Positions 27,002-38,190 of a DNA stretch of 64,000 nt are shown one piece after another. The stretch is from contig NZ_JAACJE010000001.1 in the NCBI RefSeq assembly GCF_010020825.1, forward strand, positions 434,001 through 498,000, written 5' to 3'. A program made the position numbers and the translations under genes. Origin of the DNA: Acidovorax sp. 210-6. Its GTDB lineage: Bacteria; Pseudomonadota; Gammaproteobacteria; Burkholderiales; Burkholderiaceae_C. Below the pieces are notes generated by a model. It searched no databases. It was given only the letters and a program-made list of their open reading frames with translations, and was not told the DNA's origin. Position 1 is the stretch's first letter; each line of letters opens with the position of its first letter.

Positions 27002-29074
27002 TCAAACCACCGGGGGCTCGGCGCGTTCCTGGGCCTTGCGTGCGAACTCGGCGCGCAGGGCCTTGAGCTTTTCGCGCGGGTCTTCGCGCGCGGTGGTGGC
27101 CGACAGCGCCATCTCGGCGATGAAGCGGCTGGGCTGGGCCGCCACCATCTCGCGGCCCTTCTTGCGTTTTTTCGTCCAGCTCACGGCCAGCGTGCGCTGC
27201 GCGCGCGTGATGCCCACGTACATCAGGCGGCGCTCTTCCTGCAGGCGGGCGATGGTGTCGTCGCTCAGCTTTTGCTGGCGCCCGTCGTCGTCATCCAACT
27301 TGAAGGGCAGCATGCCCTCGGTCACGCCCGCCAGGATCACATGCGGCCACTCCAGGCCCTTGGAGGCGTGCAGTGTGGAGAGCGTCACCACGTCCTGGTC
27401 CTTCTCGCGCTCGGACAGGGTGGACAGCAGCGCGATGTTCTGCGCCACCTCCAGCAGGCTTTTGGTTTCCATCTGCGTGGTGGCGCCCGCCGTGTCGTCG
27501 ATCTGGCCGCCCGCGCGCTGCGCCATCCAGTCGCAGAACTCCAGCACGTTGCTCCAGCGCGCGGCCGCCAACTTCTCGCTGTCCTCGCCGTCGTAGAGGT
27601 GCTTTTCGTAGCCGATCTCCTGCAGCCATTCGGTCAGAAAGGCGCGCGCCGCCTCGGCCCCCCGGGTCTGGCGCGCGCGGTACTCCAGGTCGTTGATGTA
27701 GCGGCCAAACTCGTGCAGGCCGTCCAGCGCACGCCGGGGCAGGGTGGCGGGCAGCATGGGGGAAAACAGCGCGGCAAACAGGCTGGTGTGGTGGGCCGTG
27801 GCAAAGGCGCCGAGCTGCCCCAGCGTGGTGTGGCCGATGCCGCGCTTGGGCGCGGTGATGGCACGCAGAAACGCCGGGTCGTCGTCGCTGTTGATCCAAA
27901 GCCGGAACCAGGCGCACAGGTCGCGGATTTCAGCACGGTCAAAAAAGCTCGTTCCGCCCGACACCTTGTACGGGATGTTGGCCTTGCGCAGCGCCTTCTC
28001 GAACGGCTTGGCCTGGTGGTTGGCGCGGTACAGGATGGCGAAGCTCTTCCAGTCCGGCGGCGGGTTGGCGGCGGCGCGCAGGCCCTGCAGGCGCGCCACG
28101 GCGCGCTCGGCCTCGTGCTCCTCGCTGTCGGCGTCCACCACGCGCACTGGCTCGCCCTCGCCCAGCTCGCTGAACAGCGTCTTGGGGAACAGCTTGGGGT
28201 TGGGCCCGATCACGTTGTTGGCCGCACGCAGGATGGCGCTGGTGGAGCGGTAGTTCTGCTCCAGCTTGATGACCTTGAGCTGCGGGTAGTCCACCGGCAG
28301 TTTTTTCAGGTTGTCCAGCGTGGCGCCGCGCCAGCCGTAGATGGACTGGTCATCGTCGCCCACGGCGGTAAAGCGCCCGCGCTGCCCCACCAGCAGCTTG
28401 AGCAGTTCGTACTGCGTGGCGTTGGTGTCCTGGTATTCGTCCACCAGCACATGGCCGAGCTGCTGCTGCCACTTGGCGCGCACCTCGGGGTGGTCGCGCA
28501 GGAGTTTCAGCGGCAGGCTGATGAGGTCGTCGAAGTCCACGCTCTGGTAGGCCGTCAGCCGCTCCTCGTAGCGCTGCATGATGAGGGCAATGCTGCGCTC
28601 GTGGTCGTCCTTGGCCTGGGCCAGGGCCTGCGTGGCGTTCAGGCCCATGTTCTTCCACAGGCTGATGGTCCACTGCCACTGGCGCGCCGTGGCGGCGTCG
28701 GTGGTGCCGCCCGCAGCGTCCTTCAGGATGCTGGTCACGTCGTCCTGGTCCAGGATGCTGAACTGGGGCTTGAGGCCCAGCACCTTGCCGTCCTCGCGCA
28801 CCATGCGCACGCCCAGTGCGTGGAAGGTGCACACCACCACGTCCTTGGCCGCCTTGCCGATCAGCCCCTTGGCGCGCTCGCGCATCTCGGCCGCCGCCTT
28901 GTTGGTGAAGGTGATGGCCGCAATGCGCTTGGGCTCCATCCCCTGCTCGATCAGGTGCGCAATCTTGTGCGTGATCACCCGCGTCTTGCCCGACCCGGCG
29001 CCGGCCAGCACCAGGCAGGGCCCGCTGGTGAAACGGACGGCCTGGAGCTGGGCGAGGTTGAGACCGACAGACAT
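27002..29074 (-). CDS. rep: UvrD/Rep-type superfamily I DNA helicase
   Basis: A 690-residue ATP-dependent 3'-5' DNA helicase. Motif I is AGAGSGKTRVI (about residues 24-34), motif Ia ITFTNKAAAEM, motif II VDEYQDTN, motif III GDDDQSIYGWRGA, motif IV EQNYRS, motif V TLHASKGLEW and motif VI YVGITRAQ. Length and motif spacing fit Rep better than UvrD (about 720, with a longer C-terminal tail), so rep is preferred. The start at 29074 gives MSVGLNLAQLQAV, the usual family N-terminus. It diverges from the AEC transporter. Confidence 0.92.
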   Translation of the reverse strand: MSVGLNLAQLQAVRFTSGPCLVLAGAGSGKTRVITHKIAHLIEQGMEPKRIAAITFTNKAAAEMRERAKGLIGKAAKDVVVCTFHALGVRMVREDGKVLGLKPQFSILDQDDVTSILKDAAGGTTDAATARQWQWTISLWKNMGLNATQALAQAKDDHERSIALIMQRYEERLTAYQSVDFDDLISLPLKLLRDHPEVRAKWQQQLGHVLVDEYQDTNATQYELLKLLVGQRGRFTAVGDDDQSIYGWRGATLDNLKKLPVDYPQLKVIKLEQNYRSTSAILRAANNVIGPNPKLFPKTLFSELGEGEPVRVVDADSEEHEAERAVARLQGLRAAANPPPDWKSFAILYRANHQAKPFEKALRKANIPYKVSGGTSFFDRAEIRDLCAWFRLWINSDDDPAFLRAITAPKRGIGHTTLGQLGAFATAHHTSLFAALFSPMLPATLPRRALDGLHEFGRYINDLEYRARQTRGAEAARAFLTEWLQEIGYEKHLYDGEDSEKLAAARWSNVLEFCDWMAQRAGGQIDDTAGATTQMETKSLLEVAQNIALLSTLSEREKDQDVVTLSTLHASKGLEWPHVILAGVTEGMLPFKLDDDDGRQQKLSDDTIARLQEERRLMYVGITRAQRTLAVSWTKKRKKGREMVAAQPSRFIAEMALSATTAREDPREKLKALRAEFARKAQERAEPPVV

Positions 29075-29165
29075 GGGGTGGCGCAAGGGGCAAAGCGCTG
29101 GATCATACCGGCGCAAGCCAGGGGTCAGGCATGCCCTGGGCACTGCTGAGACAATCCCAGGCACC

Positions 29166-30128
29166 GTGCTCTCCATCCTGCTCGTCACCTTCCCCTTTTT
29201 CGCGCTTGTGCTCGCCGGCTACCTGGCGGCGCAGCGGCGCATGTTGCCGCTGGAGGCCATTCCGGGGCTCAACGGCTTTGTGCTGTTCTTCGCGCTGCCG
29301 TGCATGCTGTACCGCTTTGGCTCGACCACGCCGATCGCGCAGTTGCTCGACCTGTCGGTGGCGGCGGTGTACCTGCTGTGCGGCCTGGTGCTGGTGGCGT
29401 TTGCCATTGCGGTGACGCGCAACGAGCGCATCCGCTGGAACGATGCGGCCTTTGGCGCGCTGGTGGCGGCGTTTCCCAATTCAGGCTTCATGGGCGTGCC
29501 GCTGCTGGTGGCGCTGCTGGGTGCGCAGGCGGCCGGGCCGGTGATTGTGATGATCGTGGTGGACATGGTGGTCACCAGCTCGCTGTGCGTGGCGCTCTCG
29601 CGCCTGGACGATGGCCAGGGCCATGGCCGCGCCGCCATGCTGGACGCTGCGCGCAAGGCGCTGCGCGGTGTGGCCGCCAACCCCATGCCCTGGGCGATTC
29701 TGGGCGGCGCGCTGGCCTCGTACCTGGAGTGGCGCCTGCCCGCGCCGGTGGAAAAGACCGCCTGGCTGCTGGCCGATGCGGCCTCGCCGGTGGCGCTGTT
29801 CACCATTGGCGCGGTGCTGGCGCGGTCCCAAATCCAGGCCAGCCACCCCATGCCGGTGTCGGACTACCTGCCCGTGGCGCTGATGAAGCTGCTGCTGCAC
29901 CCGCTGCTGGTGCTGGCGGTGGGGGCTACGGCCATGCAGTGGGGCGCGGGGCTGAGCCCCTTTGCGCTCACGGTCATGGTGCTGACCGCCGCGCTGCCCA
30001 GCGCCAGCAACGTGTCGCTGCTGGCCGAGCGCATGGGTGCGGACAACGGGCGCATCGCGCGCATCATCCTGGTGACGACGGCGGCCTCCTTTCTCAGCTT
30101 TTCGGCGGCGGTATCTCTGGTGCAGTGA
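29166..30128 (+). CDS. AEC-family transporter (auxin-efflux-carrier type)
   Basis: A 320-residue polytopic inner-membrane protein with about ten helices, of the AEC/MleP family that moves small organic acids. Typical features are FFALVLAGYLAA at the start, GLNGFVLFFALPCMLYRF, FPNSGFMGVPLLVALLG and the repeated C-terminal half (LPSASNVSLLAERM). The GTG at 29166 starts the first helix and no closer ATG exists. Substrate unknown. It diverges from rep with a 91-base gap. Confidence 0.88.
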   Translation: MLSILLVTFPFFALVLAGYLAAQRRMLPLEAIPGLNGFVLFFALPCMLYRFGSTTPIAQLLDLSVAAVYLLCGLVLVAFAIAVTRNERIRWNDAAFGALVAAFPNSGFMGVPLLVALLGAQAAGPVIVMIVVDMVVTSSLCVALSRLDDGQGHGRAAMLDAARKALRGVAANPMPWAILGGALASYLEWRLPAPVEKTAWLLADAASPVALFTIGAVLARSQIQASHPMPVSDYLPVALMKLLLHPLLVLAVGATAMQWGAGLSPFALTVMVLTAALPSASNVSLLAERMGADNGRIARIILVTTAASFLSFSAAVSLVQ

Positions 30129-30205
30129 CTGCCCGGCACGGGTTTTTGCTATCTGTTTGATTGGTTCAATTGCTTTTACACGGCGATTGATCGTGCCTAA
30201 AGTAA

Positions 30206-32470
<2,265 letters not shown>

Positions 32471-32480
32471 GCGCGGCGGC

Positions 32481-32519
32481 GCACCCTTCGCACTGTGACG
32501 CACACAGGGCGAAGGGTGC
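32481..32519 (+). terminator. Hairpin terminator after katG
   Basis: The perfect 11-base arms GCACCCTTCGC (32481-32491) and GCGAAGGGTGC (32509-32519) enclose a 17-base loop that holds a nested CTGTG/CACAG stem. It begins 10 bases after the katG stop. No strong T-tract follows; the sequence runs straight into a copy of the dispersed repeat. Confidence 0.65.
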
Positions 32520-32560
32520 TATAAAAACAGTAGCTACTGGCGCTTATGAATAAAGCGCTG
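32517..32560 (-). repeat. Dispersed 44-base palindromic repeat, copy 5 (inverted)
   Basis: The only copy with its consensus on the minus strand: CAGCGCTTTATTCATAAGCG, then TAGCTACTGTTTTTATAGCA. It abuts the katG terminator hairpin (3-base overlap) and its flank, TTTTGACCTCC on the minus strand (to about 32571), is also conserved. Non-coding. Confidence 0.85.
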
Positions 32561-32667
32561 GAGGTCAAAATGATGCATAAGTAAAAACCCTGGTGCGGGG
32601 CGGGTAGCGTCACGCAAGTGCAACACAGCGAAGGCACCATCGCGGGGTTGTTACTTCGGCTTACACC

Positions 32668-34701
32668 ATGAAAACTTCGCTGGGCTTGGGAAAGTACCGC
32701 GACCTGCTGCTCGCCATCCTCTTGTTCATCGTGCTGGACCTGGGGATTCTGTTTTTCAACTTCTTTGCGTCCATCCAGCTGGAGCGCGACGCCAGCCGCA
32801 TCAACACCGCGGGCGAGCTGCGCATGCTGACGCAGCAGATCACCAAGTCCCTGCTCACGCTGCAGACCGAGCAGCGCGAGGGCCTGCCCATCCAGACCAG
32901 CATGGCCCAGCTCAGCCAGGGCACAGCAGGCTTCAACGACGGGTTGGCGGCGCTCAAGGCATCGATGGCCGCCGACGCTGAATTCCGCCTGTTCGGCATC
33001 GACCCGCAGGCGCTGCGCGAGCTGTGGCACAAGCTCGACCGCGAGTGGCAGCCGCTGCACGCGGCCATTGCTCCCGTCATAGCGGCCCAGGAGCCCAATG
33101 CCGACGACACCGCCATGGCTGCCACCAAGGCCGTGGCGCGCAACGTCCGCCTCATGGGGCAAAGCGACGATCTGGCCCGCGCCGTGGAAGAGGCCGCAGG
33201 CACCAAGACGCGCATGATGCGCACCATCCAGGTGGTGGCCATCGTGCTGGCGCTGCTCAACTTCGTGTTCATCGTGTTCAAGTTCGTGCGCAAGCTGCGC
33301 GCGTCGGACCGCGTGGCCGAGGCCGCGCGCCAGGAGACCGACGACATCCTGCGCACCGTGTCCGAAGGCCTGCTGCTGGTGGGGCCGGACGGGCGCATCG
33401 GCGGCCAGATGTCGGCCGCCACGCACCAGATGTTCATGCGCACGGTCAAGCCTGGCGAGGACTTCCGCGCCCTGCTGGCCCGCATGCTCGAGCCCGAGCG
33501 CGCCGACGAGGCCGCCACCTACCTGACCCTGCTGCTGGACCCCAAGGTCAAGCCCGCGCTGCTGGCGCAGCTCAACCCGCTGCAGGAAGTGCCCGTGCGG
33601 CCGCCCGAAGACCCGCAGGGCAAGCTGCGCTACCTCACGTTCCAGATCAGCCAGGTGCGCGAGGGCGGGCGCATCAAGGAGCTGCTGGTCACCGTGTTCG
33701 ACATGACCGAAAAAGTGCAGCTCGAACGCGAGCTGGCGGCCACCCAGCAGGCCGCCAAGAACGATGTGGAGGACCTGCTCGTCGTGCTGGAGCAGGAACC
33801 GGCGCTGCTGCAGGACTTTCTGCTGGGCGCACGCGTGCGCCTGGGCGACCTCAACCAGACCCTGCGCGATGCGGGTCGCAACCCTGGCGACTACCTGGCG
33901 CTGGTGGAAGACGCCGCTCGCCTGGTGCACGGCATCAAGGGCGAAGCGGGCGCGCTGGGTTCGGCCAGCATTGCACGCGCAGCGCACGAGATGGAAGACG
34001 CCCTCGCTCCGCTGCTGCGCCGACCGCGCCTGCAGGGCGAAGACCTGATTCCCGTGGTGGTGGCGCTGTCGCGCCTGCAGGACCAGGTCGAGCGCCTGCA
34101 ACGCTTCTTCTTGCGCCTGGGCCCGACCGCGCCGCGCCGTGCACCTTCGGCCGCGCTGCAGGCCCTGGTGGACAACCTGCGCGGCCTGGCCGAACGCGTG
34201 GCGCAGTCCATGGGCAAGCAGGTGCAGTTTGCTGCGCGCCTGCCCGAGGACGAACTGCCGCCCCAGGTGCAGGGCATCTTGCGTGAGGTGCTGCCCCAGC
34301 TGGTGCGCAACGCCGTGGTGCACGGCATCGAACAGCCCGGCGTGCGCGCCCAGTTCCGCAAGCCCGAAGCGGGCGCGCTGCGCCTGGACATTGCCCACGA
34401 CCAGGACGGCACCGTGGAGGTGCGCCTGAGCGACGACGGCCGCGGCATCGTGCTGCCCGAGCTGCGCGAACGCATCGCGCGCCAGCGCAGCGATGTGGCG
34501 CAACTGTCCGACCACGAGGTGCTGGGCCACATCTTCGACCCCGCCTTCAGCACCGCCACCGAGGTGACCGAGCACGCCGGCCGGGGCATGGGCCTGTCGC
34601 TGGTACGCAAGGCGGTGGAAGACGCTGGCGCCAAGCTGCGCGTGCTCACGCAGCCGCATGTGTCCACCACCTTCATCCTGCGCTTTGGGAGCGCTGTATG
34701 A
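32668..34701 (+). CDS. Membrane CheA-like histidine kinase with PilJ-type sensor
   Basis: A 677-residue kinase. TM1 (residues about 10-34) and TM2 (about 188-210) flank a periplasmic helical domain whose start, INTAGELRMLTQQITKSL, matches the PilJ-type sensor family. A PAS-like segment (about 225-350) and a short coiled coil follow. An Hpt domain contains VHGIKGEAGALGS, with the phospho-accepting His at about 421. The ATPase domain is of CheA type: N-box LVRNAVVHGIE (about 545), DDGRGIVLPELRERI and GRGMGLSLVRKAV. There is no CheW-like P5 domain and no P2, so it cannot join a normal chemoreceptor array in the known way. Its stop overlaps the receiver gene by ATGA. The ligand is unknown. Confidence 0.85.
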   Translation: MKTSLGLGKYRDLLLAILLFIVLDLGILFFNFFASIQLERDASRINTAGELRMLTQQITKSLLTLQTEQREGLPIQTSMAQLSQGTAGFNDGLAALKASMAADAEFRLFGIDPQALRELWHKLDREWQPLHAAIAPVIAAQEPNADDTAMAATKAVARNVRLMGQSDDLARAVEEAAGTKTRMMRTIQVVAIVLALLNFVFIVFKFVRKLRASDRVAEAARQETDDILRTVSEGLLLVGPDGRIGGQMSAATHQMFMRTVKPGEDFRALLARMLEPERADEAATYLTLLLDPKVKPALLAQLNPLQEVPVRPPEDPQGKLRYLTFQISQVREGGRIKELLVTVFDMTEKVQLERELAATQQAAKNDVEDLLVVLEQEPALLQDFLLGARVRLGDLNQTLRDAGRNPGDYLALVEDAARLVHGIKGEAGALGSASIARAAHEMEDALAPLLRRPRLQGEDLIPVVVALSRLQDQVERLQRFFLRLGPTAPRRAPSAALQALVDNLRGLAERVAQSMGKQVQFAARLPEDELPPQVQGILREVLPQLVRNAVVHGIEQPGVRAQFRKPEAGALRLDIAHDQDGTVEVRLSDDGRGIVLPELRERIARQRSDVAQLSDHEVLGHIFDPAFSTATEVTEHAGRGMGLSLVRKAVEDAGAKLRVLTQPHVSTTFILRFGSAV

Positions 34702-35072
34702 GGCCGCACAAGCTCATGGTGGTGGACGACTCCATGGTGTTCCGCAACCGCATCGCCCGCCTGGCCGCCGACCCGCGCCTGCCGCGCGTACAACTGGTGG
34801 CCATGGCCGAGAACGGCGAAGAGGCCATTGCCCAGGCGCGCCACCACCGGCCCGACCTGGTCACCATGGACCTGACCATGCCACGCATGGACGGACCGGC
34901 CTGCCTGGAAGTGCTGCGCGAGCAACTGCCCGAGGCGCGCATTCTGGTGGTGTCGGCACTGAGCGACCGCGCCACCGCCCTCAAGGCGCTGGCCAAGGGC
35001 GCGCATGGCTTTTTGCTCAAACCGTTTTCCGACGACCAGATGGTCCAATCCCTGCAGGAGCTGATGGCATGA
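34698..35072 (+). CDS. CheY-like single-domain response regulator
   Basis: A 124-residue receiver with no output domain. The acidic pair D10-D11, the phosphorylation site D58 (in LVTMDLTMPRMDG), S86 and K108 (LLKPF) are all present. ATGA overlaps link it to the CheA-like kinase before it and the CheX-like gene after it, so it is almost certainly phosphorylated by that kinase. How it passes on the signal is not visible: it could bind a flagellar or pilus motor, or act through another protein. Confidence 0.93.
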   Translation: MRPHKLMVVDDSMVFRNRIARLAADPRLPRVQLVAMAENGEEAIAQARHHRPDLVTMDLTMPRMDGPACLEVLREQLPEARILVVSALSDRATALKALAKGAHGFLLKPFSDDQMVQSLQELMA

Positions 35073-35560
35073 CCCGCCCCCGCCTTCGGGCCGAAGATGT
35101 CAAGATCTTCACGGATGCCGCTCTGGGCTTCTTTGCCCAGACCACCGGCCACCGCGCCAACGTGCGTACCGCCTACCTGATGGACCACGACGCCCCCGCC
35201 GTGTGGAGCGACTTCCATGGCCGCATCGACCTGGGCGGGCGCTACCGTGGCAACGTCACCTTTGCCGCGCCGCGCGCACTGCTCACCCATGTGTTGCTGT
35301 CCATTGGCGAGAGCGACTACACCGACGCCAGCCACCGCGACATCGTGGGCGAGATCGCCAACCAGATGTCGGGCCAGGCCCGCCGCCACTTTGGCGAGGC
35401 CATGGACATCTCACCCCCGCGCGTGATCGACCGCGACCAGGCCCGCCACGAGGCAAACCAACACCAGGCACAGGGCATGGCGCCCTTCGTCATCCCGGTG
35501 CAGTGGGACCGCTACGAGGCGCATCTGGTGGTGCAGATGGAGCAAGGGACATCCCCCTGA
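35069..35560 (+). CDS. CheX/CheC-family phosphatase
   Basis: A 163-residue protein whose central segment, DIVGEIANQMSGQARRHFGE, carries the E-x2-N catalytic pair (E95, N98) of the CheC/CheX/FliY family, which dephosphorylates CheY. N-terminal residues look like the CheX start (RAEDVKIFTDAALGFFAQTTG). It is the third gene of the overlapping kinase-receiver-phosphatase operon, so the expected substrate is the adjacent receiver. Only one of the two active-site copies found in CheC is seen, as in CheX. Confidence 0.85.
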   Translation: MTRPRLRAEDVKIFTDAALGFFAQTTGHRANVRTAYLMDHDAPAVWSDFHGRIDLGGRYRGNVTFAAPRALLTHVLLSIGESDYTDASHRDIVGEIANQMSGQARRHFGEAMDISPPRVIDRDQARHEANQHQAQGMAPFVIPVQWDRYEAHLVVQMEQGTSP

Positions 35561-35660
35561 GCGGCTGCGCCGCTTCCCCCCGCTCTCCAATCGCTGCGCG
35601 ATTGGGGCAGGGGGACGCCCCCGGCGCGGCGGGGCGGCCCTTGCGCGGGAGCCCTGGCAG
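35561..35660. repeat. GC-rich multi-hairpin intergenic element
   Basis: A block between the convergent cheX-like and priA genes contains GCGGCTGCGCCGC, a perfect stem CCAATCGC/GCGATTGG (35587-35605), CCCCC/GGGGG blocks flanking it and further GGCGCGGCGGGGCGG runs. Similar pattern blocks occur, from memory, in intergenic DNA of other Comamonadaceae, but only one copy is in this window. It probably works as a bidirectional terminator or transcript-end structure. Confidence 0.5.
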
Positions 35661-35672
35661 GGGCGTGCGGTG

Positions 35673-37808
35673 TCAGATTCCCAGCGGATCCACATCCACC
35701 AGCCAGCGCACCAGGCCTTTGTGCTCCGGCTGCTGGCGGGTGCTGTGCAGCAGGGGTTGCCAGGCGGCCAGGAAGCGTTGCAGCGCGGTGCGGTGCGGGC
35801 TTTCCAGCAGCATCTGGGCGCGTTCCACGTTGGCCACGCGCTGCACGGCCAGGGGGATGGGGGGGTAGAGCGTGACATGCTCCAGGCCGGGGAGTTGGGC
35901 GTCCTGGGCGGCCTGGCTGACGGCGTGCAGGAAGGCCTGGGCGACTTCCTGCGTGCGTGCGTCCGCGCGCACCAGGGCCTGGTAGCTGAAGGGGGGCATG
36001 CCTGCCTCCTGGCGTTCACGCAATTGCTGTGCGGCAAAGGCGGGGTAGTCGTGGGCGCGCAGGGCTTCGTACACGGCGTGCTGGGGGTGCAGGGTCTGCA
36101 CCCACATCTCGCACTGCGTGCCCTGTGCGGCCAGGTAGGCGGCGTCGCGCCCGGCGCGGCCGGCGGCCTGCTCCAGCAGGGCGAACAGGCGCTCGGGCGC
36201 GCGAAAGTCGCTGGAGAACAGCGCGCCGTCGGGCTGCACGGCGGCCACCAGGGTGACGCGGCGGAAGTCGTGCCCCTTGGCAATCATCTGCGTGCCCACC
36301 AGCACGTCCACCTCGCCCGCATGCACCTGGGCCAACTGGCTTTGCAGCGCGCCCTTGGCGCGGGTGGAGTCGGCGTCGATGCGGGCAATGCGCACCGCGC
36401 TGCCGTCGGGGCGCTGCACATGGGACAGCAGGGTGGCGAGCTGCTCTTCGAGCTGCTCGGTACCCCGGCCCAGGGTGGCGATATCGGGGCTGCCGCACCC
36501 AGGGCAGGCACGCGGCACATGCTGTGCGGCGCCGCAGTGGTGGCAGCGCAGGCTGCGGTCGGCCTTGTGGAAGACCTGGTGGGCGCTGCAGTGGGGGCAG
36601 TCGCTTTTCCAGCCGCAGTCCAGGCAGTGCAGCACGGGCGCGTAGCCGCGCCGGTTGAGCAGCACCAGGCTTTGCTCGCCGCGCGCCACGCGCTCTTGCA
36701 GCGCCGTCAGCAGCGGGGCCGAGAACACGGTGCGCCGGGGCTGGTGGTTCATGTCCACGCGGCGCACCCGCGCCAGGGCGCCTGCGCCAATGCGGCTGGG
36801 CATGCACAGGCGCTGGTAGCGCCCTCCGGCCGGGTCTTCGGGGCTGGGTGGGCGGCTGGCGTGCCAGCTCTCCAGCGACGGCGTGGCCGAACCGAGGACG
36901 ACCTTGGCGCCCTGGTCGTGGCCGCGCCACACGGCCAGGTCGCGGGCGGAGTAACGGGCGCCTTCCTGTTGCTTGTAACTGGGGTCGTGTTCTTCATCCA
37001 CGATGACCAGGGCCAGCCCCGGCAGCGAGGCAAACACCGCCATGCGCGTGCCCAGCACGATGCGCGCCTGCCCTGTGTGCGCTGCCAGCCAGGCCTTCAG
37101 GCGCTGCGGGTTCGTCATGCCGCTGTGCAGCGAGACCACGGCGCCCGCGCCAAACCGGGCAGTGAAGCGTTCTTCCAGCTGGGGCGTGAGGTTGATCTCG
37201 GGCACCATGACCAGCGCCTGGGCGTGGGCGTCCTGCTCCAGCACGGCCTGCACGCAGCGCAGGTACACCTCGGTCTTGCCGCTGCCGGTGCTGCCGAACA
37301 GCAGAAAGGGGCCAGGTTTGGAAAGAATTTCGGCCTTGGCGCTTTCCTGTTCTGCGCTGAGTGCTATTAAATCAGTAGCATTCGAGGGCGCGGTCGCCTC
37401 CGATGGACGTTGGAGGCGCCGCGCCACCTGCGCGGGGCCCAGTGTGCGCAGTTGCGGTGGCAGGGCCGACAGGGCCACCTCGCCCAGGCTGCGCTGGTAG
37501 TAGCGCGCGGCAAAGGCCACCAGGCGGCGCCAGGGGGCGCCGAGCGGCGCAATGCCGTCGAGCACGGCGGCCACCGGGCGCAGGCTGCGCTCGGGCGGTG
37601 CAGGCGTGCCGTCGCCGTCCCACACCAGGCCCAGCACCTCGCGCTGGCCCAGGGGCACGCGCACCAGGGTGCCTGGGGGCAGGGGCCGGTCGCACTGGTA
37701 GTCCAGCGGCTCGCCCACGCCGCTGTGCGCTGGGGTTTGCACCGCCACGCGCACGGTCACGGCAGTTGCGCCCGGCTTGCAAGGTGATGGATCAGCAGAA
37801 GCGTTCAA
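35673..37808 (-). CDS. priA: Primosomal replication-restart helicase PriA
   Basis: A 711-residue superfamily II helicase that reloads the replisome at stalled forks. The N-terminal 3'-end-binding domain is residues about 16-125. Walker A is GSTGSGKTEVYLR (about 172-184), the DEAH-type motif is VDEEHD, and the zinc module has four CxxC pairs (CLDCGW, CPHC, CHHCG, CPGCG). The C-terminal helicase motif is LEQAAGRAGR. The frame opens with TTG at 37808; a GTG at about residue 17 is an alternative, and no Shine-Dalgarno distinguishes them. A copy of the dispersed repeat encodes residues about 143-158, in the linker before the helicase core. Confidence 0.95.
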   Translation of the reverse strand: MNASADPSPCKPGATAVTVRVAVQTPAHSGVGEPLDYQCDRPLPPGTLVRVPLGQREVLGLVWDGDGTPAPPERSLRPVAAVLDGIAPLGAPWRRLVAFAARYYQRSLGEVALSALPPQLRTLGPAQVARRLQRPSEATAPSNATDLIALSAEQESAKAEILSKPGPFLLFGSTGSGKTEVYLRCVQAVLEQDAHAQALVMVPEINLTPQLEERFTARFGAGAVVSLHSGMTNPQRLKAWLAAHTGQARIVLGTRMAVFASLPGLALVIVDEEHDPSYKQQEGARYSARDLAVWRGHDQGAKVVLGSATPSLESWHASRPPSPEDPAGGRYQRLCMPSRIGAGALARVRRVDMNHQPRRTVFSAPLLTALQERVARGEQSLVLLNRRGYAPVLHCLDCGWKSDCPHCSAHQVFHKADRSLRCHHCGAAQHVPRACPGCGSPDIATLGRGTEQLEEQLATLLSHVQRPDGSAVRIARIDADSTRAKGALQSQLAQVHAGEVDVLVGTQMIAKGHDFRRVTLVAAVQPDGALFSSDFRAPERLFALLEQAAGRAGRDAAYLAAQGTQCEMWVQTLHPQHAVYEALRAHDYPAFAAQQLRERQEAGMPPFSYQALVRADARTQEVAQAFLHAVSQAAQDAQLPGLEHVTLYPPIPLAVQRVANVERAQMLLESPHRTALQRFLAAWQPLLHSTRQQPEHKGLVRWLVDVDPLGI
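37337..37380 (+). repeat. Dispersed repeat, copy 6, inside priA
   Basis: This copy reads TGGCGCTTTCCTGTTCTGCG, then GTGCTATTAAATCAGTAGCA, with the standard 44-base length. It lies within the priA frame without breaking it, encoding about NATDLIALSAEQESAK. The first hairpin has decayed while the AT-rich TGCTATT...AGTAGCA part is intact. Confidence 0.7.
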
Positions 37809-37846
37809 GTGTTTGATTTTTCAGGAGACCCATCGTTGGGCCAACA

Positions 37847-37855
37847 TGTGGATAA
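37847..37855 (-). promoter_or_regulatory. DnaA box 1 (TTATCCACA)
   Basis: Plus strand TGTGGATAA; the minus strand is the exact R-type box TTATCCACA. It is part of a longer repeated phrase, TGTGGATAACTTTGTTGA, found again at box 3. Confidence 0.7.
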
Positions 37856-38035
37856 CTTTGTTGACATCCCACATGCTGGAGGCTGTGCGGCGGGCAGGTG
37901 ACCCAGATCAACATTCAGGTAAATGTAACGAGTCTCTGGAAAAGTATTTATGAATCAACGGTTTGCATGGTAACCATGCGCTCTGGCGGGGCGACATTGG
38001 GACGGCGCTGACAGAGTGCATGGCTCCCTTGGATG

Positions 38036-38044
38036 TGTGCATAA
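38036..38044 (-). promoter_or_regulatory. DnaA box 2 (TTATGCACA)
   Basis: Plus strand TGTGCATAA; fits the DnaA consensus TTATNCACA exactly, same orientation as box 1. Confidence 0.6.
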
Positions 38045-38181
38045 CTGTGCAGGGCCGCGCTTGTCAAGACCCAGGGCCGTTCTTGAAACAGCGTTACGGG
38101 CCGACCTGCTTCATGCTATTTATCGCCTGATGGCCGCAAGTGCTTGATGGGCTTGGGGTTTTGCAACATATCCCCGAATTC

Positions 38182-38190
38182 TGTGGATAA
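38182..38190 (-). promoter_or_regulatory. DnaA box 3 (TTATCCACA)
   Basis: Second exact TTATCCACA, inside the same 18-base phrase TGTGGATAACTTTGTTGA as box 1, 335 bases away. Confidence 0.7.

Noticed and set aside
35561-35672. A second dispersed family of multi-hairpin repeats
   Set aside because: Recalled from related genomes, but only one copy occurs here, so it is listed as a hairpin element and not as a repeat-family finding.
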